Source: an uncultured bacterium (lineage in GTDB: Bacteria > Elusimicrobiota > Elusimicrobia > Elusimicrobiales > Elusimicrobiaceae). From it: a stretch of 64,000 nucleotides of DNA. Made by a program: the position numbers and the translations under genes. Below the pieces are notes generated by a model, which did no database searches, was not told the DNA's origin, and worked only from the letters and a program-made list of their open reading frames with translations. The stretch spans positions 1 to 64,000 of the forward strand of contig CASFFX010000011.1 of the NCBI GenBank assembly GCA_949294085.1, given 5' to 3'. The stretch's first letter is position 1; every line of letters begins with the position of its first letter. Shown piece after piece: positions 1-8,576 of the stretch.

Positions 1-157
1 ACACAGCATGCAATTAAATCAAGGGATAGAAATTGCGTGTTTGGAAGAAATCGCGCTGCAAAAAGGGTTTATCAGCCGGGAGGATTTGCAGAAGTATTTA
101 GCAGGAAAACCGAAAAATTCGTACTATCAATACGTTGCCCGATTATTCAATGATTAA
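1..157 (+). CDS. rfbA: Glucose-1-phosphate thymidylyltransferase, C-terminal end (partial)
   Basis: Only the last 51 codons are inside the window; the gene begins to the left. The frame (codons starting at position 2) ends in TAA at 155-157. The visible peptide contains GIEIACLEEIALQKGFIS followed by a short hydrophilic linker and YYQYVARLF. This resembles the C-terminal end of RfbA/RmlA enzymes, which have K-I-A-C-L-E-E-I-A followed by a Y-x-Q-Y-L-type tail. RfbA makes dTDP-glucose from glucose-1-phosphate and dTTP for dTDP-rhamnose and surface polysaccharide synthesis. The catalytic domain is out of view, so the call rests on the tail alone. Another sugar nucleotidyltransferase of the same family is possible. 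Confidence 0.72.
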   Translation, partial: HSMQLNQGIEIACLEEIALQKGFISREDLQKYLAGKPKNSYYQYVARLFND

Positions 158-177
158 TGAATAGTTGGTTATTTGAG

Positions 178-213
178 AGGCCACCTAGATACAAGTTGGT
201 GGCCTTTTGCTTT
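178..213 (+). terminator. Rho-independent terminator after rfbA
   Basis: An 8-bp stem (AGGCCACC at 178-185 with GGTGGCCT at 198-205) is followed by a T-rich stretch, 20 bases after the rfbA stop codon. Confidence 0.8.
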
Positions 214-365
214 GTATGTTTTTTGTAAAAAGCAGTCAATACAAAGCGGCAGGGGCCGCCCCCAAAACGGAGGGAATTTCCTGAATCACTAAAGTAAGGG
301 CGGATTTTTTAATTCAATGCCCACCTTTCATGAGTGCGGAGTCCCCCACCCCAACGGCTGGGCAA
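214..365. other. Intergenic stretch without a recognisable gene
   Basis: Between the rfbA terminator and the tRNA-Ala terminator I see no open frame with a ribosome binding site and no recognisable RNA gene. There is a small GC-rich inverted repeat near 248-263 (GGGGCCGCCCC), without a T-run. Confidence 0.5.
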
Positions 366-390
366 TAAAAAACCCGCCTGGCGGCGGGTA
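366..390 (-). terminator. Terminator of tRNA-Ala
   Basis: Read on the minus strand, a 7-bp stem (ACCCGCC/GGCGGGT) is followed directly by six T residues, just downstream of the tRNA 3' end. Confidence 0.8.
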
Positions 391-402
391 ATAAGTAAAA
401 AA

Positions 403-478
403 TGGTGGACCTGACAAGGATCGAACTTGCGACCTCCTGCATGCCATGCAGGCGCTCTCCCAGCTGAGCTACAGGCCC
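403..478 (-). tRNA. tRNA-Ala, anticodon GGC
   Basis: On the minus strand this folds as a complete cloverleaf with an encoded CCA end. The acceptor stem is GGGCCTG/CAGGTCC and contains the G3-U70 wobble pair that identifies alanine tRNAs. The anticodon stem CCTGC/GCAGG encloses the loop ATGGCAT, giving anticodon GGC, and the T-loop is TTCGATC. The length is 76 nt. Confidence 0.95.
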
Positions 479-495
479 TTATTGACTACTTATTT

Positions 496-524
496 ATTAT
501 AACAGTTTTTTTGCAAAAGTGCAA
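496..524 (-). promoter_or_regulatory. Promoter of tRNA-Ala
   Basis: On the minus strand there is a perfect -10 box TATAAT (501-496) with TTGCAC 17 bp upstream (524-519) as a partial -35 box. The -10 box lies 18 bases from the tRNA 5' end. Confidence 0.6.
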
Positions 525-532
525 CCAAAAGA

Positions 533-556
533 AAAGGCCCTTGCGGGCCTTTTCTT
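533..556 (-). terminator. Terminator of the autotransporter gene
   Basis: A symmetrical hairpin (AAAAGGCCC / GGGCCTTTT) follows the stop codon of the autotransporter on the minus strand and ends in a T-run. It could also work on the plus strand. Confidence 0.75.
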
Positions 557-562
557 ATCGGA

Positions 563-3500
563 TTAGAATTCAAACGAAATGTTCACTTCGCCGCCTACGC
601 CTTCGCGTTTGCCTACTTGGCCAAACACGGTCAGCACCGTATGCAGCGGCAGGAACAGGTCCTGGTTGTGATAGACCAGCGAGAATTCCCCGCGTCCGCT
701 TAATCCTTTCAGCGACGCTTCGTCGTTCTTCATCCCTTCCACGATGACGGTGGAATCCCCGTCCATTTCGTAAATACCGCTTACGCCCAAAGCCGGGGTC
801 AGCCCGCCCAAATTCAGCGAGTTGAAGGTATAGTCCGCGCCAAAGCGCAGGGCCAGGCTTTCCATGGCATCAAACTGAATTTTTTGATTCAGGTTGTCGG
901 TGATGTCGTCTTTTTCTTTATGCAGCCATTGGATATTGGCAAACAAATCCAAATCCTGCATCAGGTTTTCCACGAATCCCGCCGTGGCACCGTAGTAAAG
1001 CCCGTTGCTGGTAAAGGAAGAGAGCAGCTCGTCGGAATCAAAATCCATGTCCAAGTAGCCCACTTCCGCGCTCACTTCCAAGCGGCCGGTTTCGCTGTAG
1101 CGCAGCGAGGTCATCAGCCCGCCCGCAAAGGCGTTGGCCGTACCGGACACTTTAATCGGGAACGTATCGTAGGAACCGTTGGCGTATTTGGCAAAGAAAC
1201 CCAATACCCAGTCGTCCGTAAATTTCTTCCACGCCCCAGCCTGCACCAGCGAAGAGTCCAAATCAAAGCCGCTGCCGGTTTCGTAGCGGGTGTGGTGGTA
1301 ACCGCCGTTTAAGAACGTATTTTGGTCGGTATCGCTTTGCCAAATATCGTTCATCGTTTGGTTCAGCATTTCCGGCCCGTCGCTTACCAACGCTAAACCC
1401 ACCAGCGGCAGCTGGCCGTACATTTCCACGTTGGCCTGGTCTTTATGGTTGGCCAGCGTCCAGCCCAGCACGTTGCCCTGTAGTTCCGGCGTGAGGGTAA
1501 ACGTATAAGCACCCAAGCGGTTGTTGGCCAGGGTTACATCGGAGGTGTATTTAATGCAGTTGGGGTCCCCATTGCATTCCACGGGGCCGTATCCGTCCAG
1601 AATTTCGCCGGGCGTGCGGATGATTTCCGTCGCGTCATGCTGCTGCATGGCGGAGGAGTCCAGCGTCAGGGTGGCGTGGACGTCTTCCCCCGTGAACTGC
1701 AGGCGGGTGTCAAAATCGCCTACGATAGAGACTTGTTTGTTAAAGTTGCGGAAGTTGGCCATATCGTAGGAGATGAAATTGCCCTCATCGGCAATATGGC
1801 TGAAAATCAGGTGGTTCGTGTCGGCATAATACGGGTTGGTCCCGCCGTACATCGTGCCGTTCACTTTCGTATTGCCGGCCAGCATGACGGTGTTGTTTTG
1901 CGCCAGCATGTTTTCCGGTTTTAATTCCGCGCCGTCCACATAGCCGCCAAATACGTTGCCGTTGAGGGTAACGTCTTGCAAAATGACGGTGTTGTTAGAC
2001 GCGCTGAGCTGCGTGTCCACTAAGTCCGCCGTCGTGGTAGAGCTGGACGTGGTAGGCGTGGGCGTGCCGGCGTCGTCATACGTATAGGAGGTCGTTTCCG
2101 TTGTGGTGGTTAAGCCGTTTTTGTGGACGCTTTCCGTCTGGGTAACGCGGCCTTGGTCGTCGGTGGTTTGGGTCGTGTAGTCCACTTCGCGCACATACGC
2201 GGCCAAGCCGCCGATGACGTTGGCATTAAACGTGCCGTTTTGCAGAAGCACCGTGTTGTTATTAGCCGACGTACCAAACCCTTTAATGACTTCTTCCGGC
2301 GCTTCTTCGGACGGAGCATCATTGACTTGGCTGGTGTAATCCGCCGTCAAACCGCCCAAGATGTAACCGGCATTGCCTTCCAGCGCGGGCAAGGTAATGC
2401 CCGTGTTCGTTTCGGTACCCAACAGACCTTTTGCCGTCAGGCTGGCCGGGTCCATCACGCCGCCGAAAGCGGTGGAGGCATTGTAATTTAAGGTAACGTC
2501 AGAATTGGTAATTTGAACCGTGTTGTAGCTCGGGTTGCCGGTAAAGTTGATCGCACCGCCGATTTCATACGCCGTAAGGGGCGTATCGGTCAACGTAAGG
2601 GTGTTGTAATCGGTCGTGCCGGAAACGGTGTTGGAATTGTCTTCCAGACTGTGCAACATCCGAACCGTGTACAAAGTGCCGTTGCCCACCGTGGAATTTT
2701 GAATATTCATCGTGTTGTGGCTGGCGTTGTTGTTGTTGGCGTCCACCACCGCGGCAGACAATACGCTGGAACCGTTCAGCAAATCCAAGCGGTTGTAGTT
2801 AAACGTCCCCATCGCTGCGTCCGCATTGTACAAAGTAAAACCGCTTTGGGCTCCAATCACGCCGCCGGTTACGGTAGCATGGTTGAGTACCACGGTGTTA
2901 TAATCGCCCGATACGCCGCCGTAGGAACCAAATACGTTCCCGGTAACAGTGGAATCGGTCAGGTACACGCTGTTATGGCTGTTGGTGCGGTCGGCCGTGA
3001 GATCCGGGTGAGCGTCCACTTCTTCCTGGGTGGTTTGCACGTAAGACAATCCGCCCACGACGGAGCCCGTAATTTGGGAACCCGTTACGTTGACGGTGTT
3101 GCCGGCGGCATTGCTTACAAAATATTGACTGGCGCCGCCCGCTACGGCCACGGGGGAAGATCCCATGGCAAATATGCTGGTGGACGTTTGCGGATTGTAG
3201 TCAATGGTGGCATTGGTAATGTTTACCGTGTTATTGGTGGCGTTACCGGTGTTCCATTTGTCAAAATCGGCCGTTTCCGGCGATTGTACGCGGGACAAAC
3301 CCCCCGCTACGGCACGGCCGGATATGGTGGCGCCGTTAATATTGACGGTGTTGCCGTCTGCCGTATTGGCATACACGGCACCGCCCGCAATGTAGTGGTT
3401 GCGCTGCCCTTTCGGCTCCGTCGTGTCTGTTTCCGTAATATCGGTGGAAATATTGACCGTATTGTTGGTAGCAGTACCATTGAGCGAGGCGCCGCCCGCA

Positions 3501-3658
3501 ATCATCAGGTCGGTGGCGTCTTGAGTCAAGGGAGCGTTAATGGTAAGCGTGTTTCCGTTTACTGTGCCCGTCGTTTCAATTGGAATATACGAAGTTTGGG
3601 CATAGGCCGCGGAAGAAAGACAAAAAGCAAGAACAAGCCCTGCAGTCAAGTGCTTCAT
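563..3658 (-). CDS. Autotransporter adhesin with N-T-V repeat beta-helix passenger
   Basis: This 1031-residue protein is predicted to sit on the outer membrane with its passenger outside. The start at 3658 is chosen because GGAGGA lies just upstream and the protein then opens with a signal peptide (MKHLTAGLVLAFCLSSAAYA, cleavage after AYA). An open frame continues further upstream but has neither of these. The passenger, roughly residues 25-700, carries about fourteen copies of a short motif of the form N-N-T-V-x-I, often followed by a turn and G-x-V-x-G-G. This suggests a right-handed beta-helix. About the last 250 residues look like an autotransporter barrel: alternating aromatic strands ending in Phe (NISFEF). 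The substrate or receptor is unknown. It is a single-gene unit with its own terminator. Confidence 0.85.
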   Translation of the reverse strand: MKHLTAGLVLAFCLSSAAYAQTSYIPIETTGTVNGNTLTINAPLTQDATDLMIAGGASLNGTATNNTVNISTDITETDTTEPKGQRNHYIAGGAVYANTADGNTVNINGATISGRAVAGGLSRVQSPETADFDKWNTGNATNNTVNITNATIDYNPQTSTSIFAMGSSPVAVAGGASQYFVSNAAGNTVNVTGSQITGSVVGGLSYVQTTQEEVDAHPDLTADRTNSHNSVYLTDSTVTGNVFGSYGGVSGDYNTVVLNHATVTGGVIGAQSGFTLYNADAAMGTFNYNRLDLLNGSSVLSAAVVDANNNNASHNTMNIQNSTVGNGTLYTVRMLHSLEDNSNTVSGTTDYNTLTLTDTPLTAYEIGGAINFTGNPSYNTVQITNSDVTLNYNASTAFGGVMDPASLTAKGLLGTETNTGITLPALEGNAGYILGGLTADYTSQVNDAPSEEAPEEVIKGFGTSANNNTVLLQNGTFNANVIGGLAAYVREVDYTTQTTDDQGRVTQTESVHKNGLTTTTETTSYTYDDAGTPTPTTSSSTTTADLVDTQLSASNNTVILQDVTLNGNVFGGYVDGAELKPENMLAQNNTVMLAGNTKVNGTMYGGTNPYYADTNHLIFSHIADEGNFISYDMANFRNFNKQVSIVGDFDTRLQFTGEDVHATLTLDSSAMQQHDATEIIRTPGEILDGYGPVECNGDPNCIKYTSDVTLANNRLGAYTFTLTPELQGNVLGWTLANHKDQANVEMYGQLPLVGLALVSDGPEMLNQTMNDIWQSDTDQNTFLNGGYHHTRYETGSGFDLDSSLVQAGAWKKFTDDWVLGFFAKYANGSYDTFPIKVSGTANAFAGGLMTSLRYSETGRLEVSAEVGYLDMDFDSDELLSSFTSNGLYYGATAGFVENLMQDLDLFANIQWLHKEKDDITDNLNQKIQFDAMESLALRFGADYTFNSLNLGGLTPALGVSGIYEMDGDSTVIVEGMKNDEASLKGLSGRGEFSLVYHNQDLFLPLHTVLTVFGQVGKREGVGGEVNISFEF

Positions 3659-3695
3659 GGGTCCTCCGGTGTGAATTAAAAAAGCAATATATCCT

Positions 3696-3701
3696 ATTAT
3701 A
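3696..3701 (-). promoter_or_regulatory. -10 box of the autotransporter gene
   Basis: A perfect TATAAT on the minus strand lies about 38 bases before the start codon. The -35 region is only T-rich. Confidence 0.45.
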
Positions 3702-3821
3702 CAGAATTTACGGCAAAAAAAAAGGATTTTTGGGCCTAGCTTACAGAGGGAGGAAAAGCCCGTTTGACTAGTGCCTTTGCGGGCAAAAGCCAGAAACGGG
3801 GTTCCGCCGCGTTGGGCGGCT

Positions 3822-4655
3822 TTATTTTCCGTGGTACAAACTGCGCAGCAAGGCAATTTCCCGCGCGTAGCCGGGCAAATCGTTGGGGGTTTCCAGGCAG
3901 AAGGGAAGGCCCTGTAAGGCCGGATGATTGATGACGCGGGCCAGCGTATCGGTGCCGATGTGCCCTTGGCCGATAGGGGCGTGGCGGTCTTTATGCGCGC
4001 CGCGGGGGTTTAGGCTGTCGTTTAAGTGTACGGCCCGCAGCTTTTTTAAGCCGATTTGTTTGTCAAATTCGTTGAGGGTTTGGTCCAGCGCTTCCAGCGA
4101 GTAGCCGGCATCGTGCACGTGGCAGGTGTCCAGGCATACGCCCAGCTGCGCGTTTAACCTTACTCCGTCCAAAATTTGTTTCAATTCGTCAAAGCTGCGT
4201 CCGATTTCGCTCCCTTTCCCGGCCATGGTTTCCAACAGAACGGTCGTGTGAAGCCCCGGAGTCAATATTTCATTAAGCGCTTGGATAATCAGGCGGATAC
4301 CGGTTGGAGCCCCTTGGCCGACATGGCTGCCCGGATGAAAGTTGTACAGGTTGCCGGGCAAGTGTTCCAGGCGTTGTAAGTCGTCCGCCAGGGTTTGAAG
4401 CGCAAAGTCCCGCGTTTTGGGGTCGGCCGAGGCGGGATTTAGCGTGTAGGGGGCGTGGGCAATCAGCGGGCCGAAATGATGTTCCTTCAGCAATGTGCGC
4501 AGGGCCTGGACGTCTTGCAAATCCAGGGATTTGGCTTGGCTGCCGCGGGGGTTGCGGGTGAAAAACTGGAACGTGTTGGCCCCAATTTCCAGCGCCGTGC
4601 GGCCCATGGCCGCAAACCCTTTGGAAGAAGATAAATGGCAGCCGATAAAAAACAT
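3822..4655 (-). CDS. nfo: Deoxyribonuclease IV (endonuclease IV)
   Basis: This 277-residue protein matches the length of the AP-endonuclease family 2 TIM-barrel enzymes. They cut DNA 5' of abasic sites in base-excision repair using three zinc ions. Family motifs are visible in order: [14 protein letters not shown] near the N-terminus, the histidines of [10 protein letters not shown] and [11 protein letters not shown], the glutamate of [45 protein letters not shown], and the terminal CLETPND. The start (ATG at 4655) follows the stop of the aldolase gene by one base, so the two are probably co-transcribed and coupled. The frame stays open further upstream, but only in the shadow of the aldolase gene. 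Confidence 0.95.
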   Translation of the reverse strand: MFFIGCHLSSSKGFAAMGRTALEIGANTFQFFTRNPRGSQAKSLDLQDVQALRTLLKEHHFGPLIAHAPYTLNPASADPKTRDFALQTLADDLQRLEHLPGNLYNFHPGSHVGQGAPTGIRLIIQALNEILTPGLHTTVLLETMAGKGSEIGRSFDELKQILDGVRLNAQLGVCLDTCHVHDAGYSLEALDQTLNEFDKQIGLKKLRAVHLNDSLNPRGAHKDRHAPIGQGHIGTDTLARVINHPALQGLPFCLETPNDLPGYAREIALLRSLYHGK

Positions 4656-4656
4656 A

Positions 4657-5700
4657 TTACAGCTCCGCGTATTTGCGGATGTCGTTTGCCAGCTGGCGGG
4701 CGTCCTGCTCGCGGGTGGCCCAGCTGGTGCAAATGCGGATAGCCACTTGCCCCCGGTCCAGCCGTTGGGTGTGGGCAAAGGTGTAAAATTCTTCCAGGCG
4801 TTTGACGGTTTTCTCGGGCATAATGGGAAATTGCTGGTTGGTGGGCGAATCGTATAAGAACGAGTAACCCGCGTCCTGGCAGGCCTGGCGGATGATTTGG
4901 GCCATATCGTTGGCGTGTTTGGAAATTTTGAAGTACAGCCCGCTTTCAAACAGCGCCAAAAATTGCAGCCCCAACACGCGGCCTTTGGCCAACATGGCGC
5001 CTTTTTGCTTCATAAAATAACGGAAATCTTTTTGCAATTTGGGGTTGACGATGACCACCGCTTCTCCCAACAGCGCGCCGATTTTCGTCCCGCCGATGTA
5101 GAATACGTCGCAGCAAGCGGCGATGTCCGGCAGGGTTAAGTCGTTTCCGGGGGCTTCCAGCCCGTAGCCCAGGCGGGCGCCGTCCATAAACAAATAGAGG
5201 TTATTCTCGTCGCATACGCGGCGGATTGCCTGCAGTTCGGCTTTGGAGTACAGCGTGCCGTATTCCGTAGGGAAGGAAAGATAGACCAGCTTGGGCTGGG
5301 GGGCAAATTCGGGGTTGTCGTCCTGCCAATGCTGGGCGCAATAGCGGGAGATTTGTTCCGGCGTGATTTTGCCGTTTTGCTCGCCCACGGCAATCACGCG
5401 GTGGCCCGTGGCTTCAATGGCGCCGGTTTCGTGTACGTTGATGTGGCCCGAAGAGGCCGAAATGACCCCTTGATAAGGCCGCAGGCAGGCCGCAATAACG
5501 GTTAAATTGGTTTGCGTGCCTCCGGTTAAAAAATGCACCTCGGCTTGCGGGGTCTGACAGAGCGATTTAATCATTTCGGCCGCGCGGCGGCAGTAAATAT
5601 CTTGCCCGTAGCCGGGCGTTTGTTCCAAGTTAGTCAGCGCCAGTTTTTCCAAAACGGCTGGATGGGCGCCTTCGCTGTAATCACAGTTAAATCTAATCAT
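4657..5700 (-). CDS. ltaE: Low-specificity L-threonine aldolase (PLP enzyme)
   Basis: This 347-residue fold-type I PLP enzyme probably cleaves L-threonine or allo-threonine to glycine and acetaldehyde. Visible family features are the N-terminal [15 protein letters not shown] with the TPGYG loop, [10 protein letters not shown] (cofactor-binding), [24 protein letters not shown] (the aspartate that contacts the PLP nitrogen), and [14 protein letters not shown] with the PLP-binding lysine in GGTK. The start ATG at 5700 has AAGAGG upstream. It is the first gene of a two-gene unit with endonuclease IV, with no obvious functional link. A related beta-eliminating lyase activity cannot be excluded. 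Confidence 0.88.
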   Translation of the reverse strand: MIRFNCDYSEGAHPAVLEKLALTNLEQTPGYGQDIYCRRAAEMIKSLCQTPQAEVHFLTGGTQTNLTVIAACLRPYQGVISASSGHINVHETGAIEATGHRVIAVGEQNGKITPEQISRYCAQHWQDDNPEFAPQPKLVYLSFPTEYGTLYSKAELQAIRRVCDENNLYLFMDGARLGYGLEAPGNDLTLPDIAACCDVFYIGGTKIGALLGEAVVIVNPKLQKDFRYFMKQKGAMLAKGRVLGLQFLALFESGLYFKISKHANDMAQIIRQACQDAGYSFLYDSPTNQQFPIMPEKTVKRLEEFYTFAHTQRLDRGQVAIRICTSWATREQDARQLANDIRKYAEL

Positions 5701-5754
5701 AAAGCCTCTTCTAAAATGCCGAAAACGGCAGCGGCTATATCCTTTGTATAAATT

Positions 5755-6093
5755 TTAGGGTTGCCCCGCAAGGGGGGGGTACGCACGGTGCGCGGCGCGT
5801 CTCCTTTCCGCACGCAGTTTGGCGTGGCGCTGGCGAAATACGTCCAGCTTGGTGTAGCGGATCATCAAAATCAGGTCAATCAGCACCATCACAAAGTTCA
5901 GCACGTAAAGCCAGAACACCAAATCGTAATTGTACAAGATTTTATGAATCATCCCACAGATGTAGGCAAATTCAATGGTAATCATAAATAGAAAACTTTT
6001 TCCGGCGGCGGTTTTCGTGCGCAGCGAACGGCTGATGTTAAACGGCCACGCCAGCCCAAAACCCAGCATCATCAGCGCTTCAAAAATACTCAT
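5755..6093 (-). CDS. Small PQ-loop-like membrane protein (paralogue A)
   Basis: This 112-residue protein has about three hydrophobic segments: around residues 1-20, 35-55 and 62-82. The first contains the motif GFGLAWPFNISRS followed by the strongly conserved RTKTAAGKSFLFM. This recalls the P-x-x-x-x-S-x-x-x-K loop of PQ-loop/SemiSWEET-type half-transporters, but the canonical PQ dipeptide is absent (P-F-N/P-C-N), so the assignment is tentative. The start at 6093 is preceded by AAGGAG, which favours it over the ATG five codons upstream. A close paralogue lies at 12849-13145. The C-terminus is basic and probably cytoplasmic. Confidence 0.6.
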   Translation of the reverse strand: MSIFEALMMLGFGLAWPFNISRSLRTKTAAGKSFLFMITIEFAYICGMIHKILYNYDLVFWLYVLNFVMVLIDLILMIRYTKLDVFRQRHAKLRAERRRAAHRAYPPLAGQP

Positions 6094-6220
6094 ACAGACT
6101 CCTTGCAACGGACCGTTCCGTTTGTTTCTTATTATATTTTACTTCTTTTGGAGCGGGCGGAAAACCGTTTCTTGCCGGCAGAAACGGGATAAAAAACTCT
6201 TTGGCTGGGGCAAAATTTGT

Positions 6221-6226
6221 TATACT
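6221..6226 (+). promoter_or_regulatory. -10 box of the pilin gene
   Basis: TATACT lies 28 bases before the pilin start codon in an AT-rich stretch. No convincing -35 box is seen. Confidence 0.35.
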
Positions 6227-6254
6227 TAAGTATCCGTTTTTTAGCGAGGTGTGT

Positions 6255-6761
6255 ATGAAAAGAGGTTTTACGCTGATTGAATTATTGGTAGTCGTATTGA
6301 TTATTGGTATATTGTCGTCTATTGCGTTGCCGCAATATACCCGCGCGGTGGAAAAAAGCCGTGTTTCCGAAGCCAAAATTACGATGAAAGCCATTTGGGA
6401 CGGCAAAGAAGTGTACCGCGTAGCCAACCGCAGATCGCCTTCCTCATTTAAGGATTTGGACGTGCAGTTTGCAAATCAGGACGGTTCTACGGCCACGGGG
6501 GCTTCGTTCAGCACGAAAAACTGGACATATTATTTGAACGATTATTTATGCGATTTGAACGGCAAGTACCCGTCTGTGCGTGCGGTGCGCATCAACTCCG
6601 GCGCTCCGTATGAAATCCAGTATTGCGGGGTACAGGGTTTCCGCTGCTATGATGGCCGCGTAGGGACTGCCGGTAACTGCAAGGATGCCGGTTTTGCCAA
6701 AACGGCATCCGGCACAAGCGGAGTGAACGGTTGTATTTCGTCTGCGTGCGCGATGGAATAA
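6255..6761 (+). CDS. Type IV pilin-like protein
   Basis: This 168-residue protein begins [20 protein letters not shown], a textbook type IV prepilin leader. PilD-type peptidase cleavage is expected between Gly and Phe, with the +5 glutamate present and a hydrophobic alpha-helix following. The rest is a small globular domain with cysteines grouped in the last third (YLCDL, QYCGVQGFRC, GNCKD, GCISSACAME), consistent with disulfide bonds after export. The start at 6255 has GAGGT upstream. No pilus assembly gene (pilB, pilC, pilD or pilQ) is near, so it is an orphan pilin gene. A second one is at 62380. It could be a minor pilin or a pseudopilin. Confidence 0.88.
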   Translation: MKRGFTLIELLVVVLIIGILSSIALPQYTRAVEKSRVSEAKITMKAIWDGKEVYRVANRRSPSSFKDLDVQFANQDGSTATGASFSTKNWTYYLNDYLCDLNGKYPSVRAVRINSGAPYEIQYCGVQGFRCYDGRVGTAGNCKDAGFAKTASGTSGVNGCISSACAME

Positions 6762-6780
6762 AAAAACGTATTTTCTTGTT

Positions 6781-6812
6781 AAAAACGCCCCGGTTTCCCG
6801 GGGCGTTTTTTT
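6781..6812 (+). terminator. Bidirectional terminator
   Basis: A 9-10 bp GC-rich stem (ACGCCCCGG / CCGGGGCGT) has A-runs on the left and T-runs on the right. It lies between the converging pilin and membrane-protein genes, so it can serve both. Confidence 0.88.
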
Positions 6813-6830
6813 GTGGAGTTTCCTTTCAAA

Positions 6831-8453
6831 TCAGGAAGCGGAGGCCGGGGCGATTTTCTTTACTTTACACAAAGCCCACCCGGCGGAATACAAGTTAATG
6901 CTGGCGTTAAACTCCTGGCAGGGTTCATCCGTTTTTTCCAGGCCGTAGGGGGCCAGGGTAATCGGGTCCAGCATCATGGGCCACGGAACGGCCACAATGT
7001 AAATGGGCCCGTCGTGCTCGGCAATCGCTTGGCGGATGCGTCCGTCAAAGCGGTAGGCATAATACTGCGGCGGGAGCGAATTGCGGCTTTTGGCCCGTTT
7101 TTGATAGGCCTTTGGATATTTTTCTACCGGGAACGTAATCCCTCCCACAAAGCGCGTGCCCGGTTCAAAAAATGGGGACAAAAAGCCCATCGGCGCTCCA
7201 AAATAAACGACTAAGGTATTTTTTTCTACTTTGGGAAAATTAGTAAACACAATGGCTTGTTTGGAAAATCCGTCCGTTCCCCAGTTGGGGATTTCCGTCG
7301 TTTGCCATAAAAACAACGCCAAAAGCGTGCCCAGCACCGCCGTTGTTTTGTAGGACGTCAGCGCGCGTATAGCTGCAAAAACGAAAATCATACTAAACAG
7401 CTCCAGCACGATGGCGTAGCGCAGCGTGGAGTAAAAGTGCAGCCAAAAAACGTACGACACCGCCGCAAACACCCAGGCGGCCGCCAAGAGGCGTTTGCGG
7501 GGCTGGGTAAATTTGCCGGCCAGCAGGAGCGCCCCCGTAACAAAAAAGCCCACATATCCCAGCGCCAGGCGGGCGTCGGCCACGGGCATTTCCGTTACGA
7601 CGCCATAATGCTCCTGCACCCAATAAAACGGATACGCCAGCCATTGCCCAATAGAGCGCGGATAAAAACGGACTTCGTCAAAATTAACGGGGTCAAAATA
7701 CGGGGATTGAAAAATTTGGTTAAAAAACGGGAACACCGGGTTTTTGTATTCCACCCACAGCCGCGCCATAAAATAGCCGTTTACCAGCAGAAATCCGGCC
7801 AGCCCGCCCGTGGCAAACCACAGCGCGTTTCGGAGGGGTTTGTCCGTTTGGCGCACGAACAGGAAAAACGCCGCGCTTAAGCCCAGCACAAAAGGCGCCG
7901 CCGTGTATTTGAGCCCTACGGCCGCCCCGGCCATTAGAGCGGAGGCCGCCGTCCAGGCGGCCGCATGCCGGGTGCCGGCAATCACGCGGAACACGCCATA
8001 AATCGCCGCGCACATCAGCGCCGCCAGCGGCACCTCGTTGGTGGACAGCCCAATTTGCGAAAGCACCATGCTGCCGCTTAAGCCCGTTACGGCCGCGGCC
8101 ACTACGGTAAACACGTCGTCTTTTCCGCCCAAAAACAAGCGGCAGATTTTATACCCCACAAACCAAAACACGCCTGCCGGTATCCCCTGCAAAAAGGCAA
8201 TCAGTTTGGGCCAGTCGTTCAAATGGCGCACCAGCAGATAGTAGGGAATATCCAACAGCGGGTTGAGAAACGTGTGTATGCCCGCGGGCATCACGTCCGT
8301 ATAAAACCGCCCGTGCAAAAAAGCAAACGGGTTGTAGAAGTGGTAATTGAGCAAATCCCAATTCACATCCTGTCCGTTGGACAGGCCGTACAATCCGCCC
8401 AACAAGCATAATGCCAGCAGGCAGAGCAAATCTTTTTTATGTGTTTTTAGCAT
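6831..8453 (-). CDS. Multi-spanning membrane protein, glycosyltransferase (GT-C) type
   Basis: This 540-residue protein has about ten hydrophobic segments spread over the first two thirds and a soluble C-terminal part of about 150 residues. After the first membrane segment there is a loop with acidic residues, GQDVNWDLLNYHFYNP. GT-C enzymes such as ArnT/PMT and GT87 types carry their catalytic Asp in the same place. Those enzymes transfer sugars from lipid carriers on the outer face of the inner membrane. No specific family signature was recognised, so donor and acceptor are unknown. The start at 8453 (MLKTHKKDLLCLLAL) gives a typical N-in first helix. An ATG 13 codons upstream is possible but has no Shine-Dalgarno. 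Confidence 0.6.
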   Translation of the reverse strand: MLKTHKKDLLCLLALCLLGGLYGLSNGQDVNWDLLNYHFYNPFAFLHGRFYTDVMPAGIHTFLNPLLDIPYYLLVRHLNDWPKLIAFLQGIPAGVFWFVGYKICRLFLGGKDDVFTVVAAAVTGLSGSMVLSQIGLSTNEVPLAALMCAAIYGVFRVIAGTRHAAAWTAASALMAGAAVGLKYTAAPFVLGLSAAFFLFVRQTDKPLRNALWFATGGLAGFLLVNGYFMARLWVEYKNPVFPFFNQIFQSPYFDPVNFDEVRFYPRSIGQWLAYPFYWVQEHYGVVTEMPVADARLALGYVGFFVTGALLLAGKFTQPRKRLLAAAWVFAAVSYVFWLHFYSTLRYAIVLELFSMIFVFAAIRALTSYKTTAVLGTLLALFLWQTTEIPNWGTDGFSKQAIVFTNFPKVEKNTLVVYFGAPMGFLSPFFEPGTRFVGGITFPVEKYPKAYQKRAKSRNSLPPQYYAYRFDGRIRQAIAEHDGPIYIVAVPWPMMLDPITLAPYGLEKTDEPCQEFNASINLYSAGWALCKVKKIAPASAS

Positions 8454-8543
8454 AAATTTCCGTTCCCGGGCCCAGCGGCCCGCCGGGGACATGACCGTAT
8501 AAACGACTTTATCATTGTATGAAATTATGGACCCTTTTCGGAC

Positions 8544-8572
8544 ACAAAAAAGCCCGCACCAAAGGGCGGGCC
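8544..8572 (-). terminator. Terminator of the Nudix gene
   Basis: On the minus strand a 6-bp stem (GCCCGC/GCGGGC) is followed by a run of T residues, directly after the Nudix stop codon. Confidence 0.8.
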
Positions 8573-8576
8573 GTTC

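Noticed and set aside
2513-3679. Open frame of 388 codons opposite the first autotransporter
   Set aside because: Antisense to the repeat-rich passenger; its repetitive look mirrors the N-T-V repeats of the real gene.
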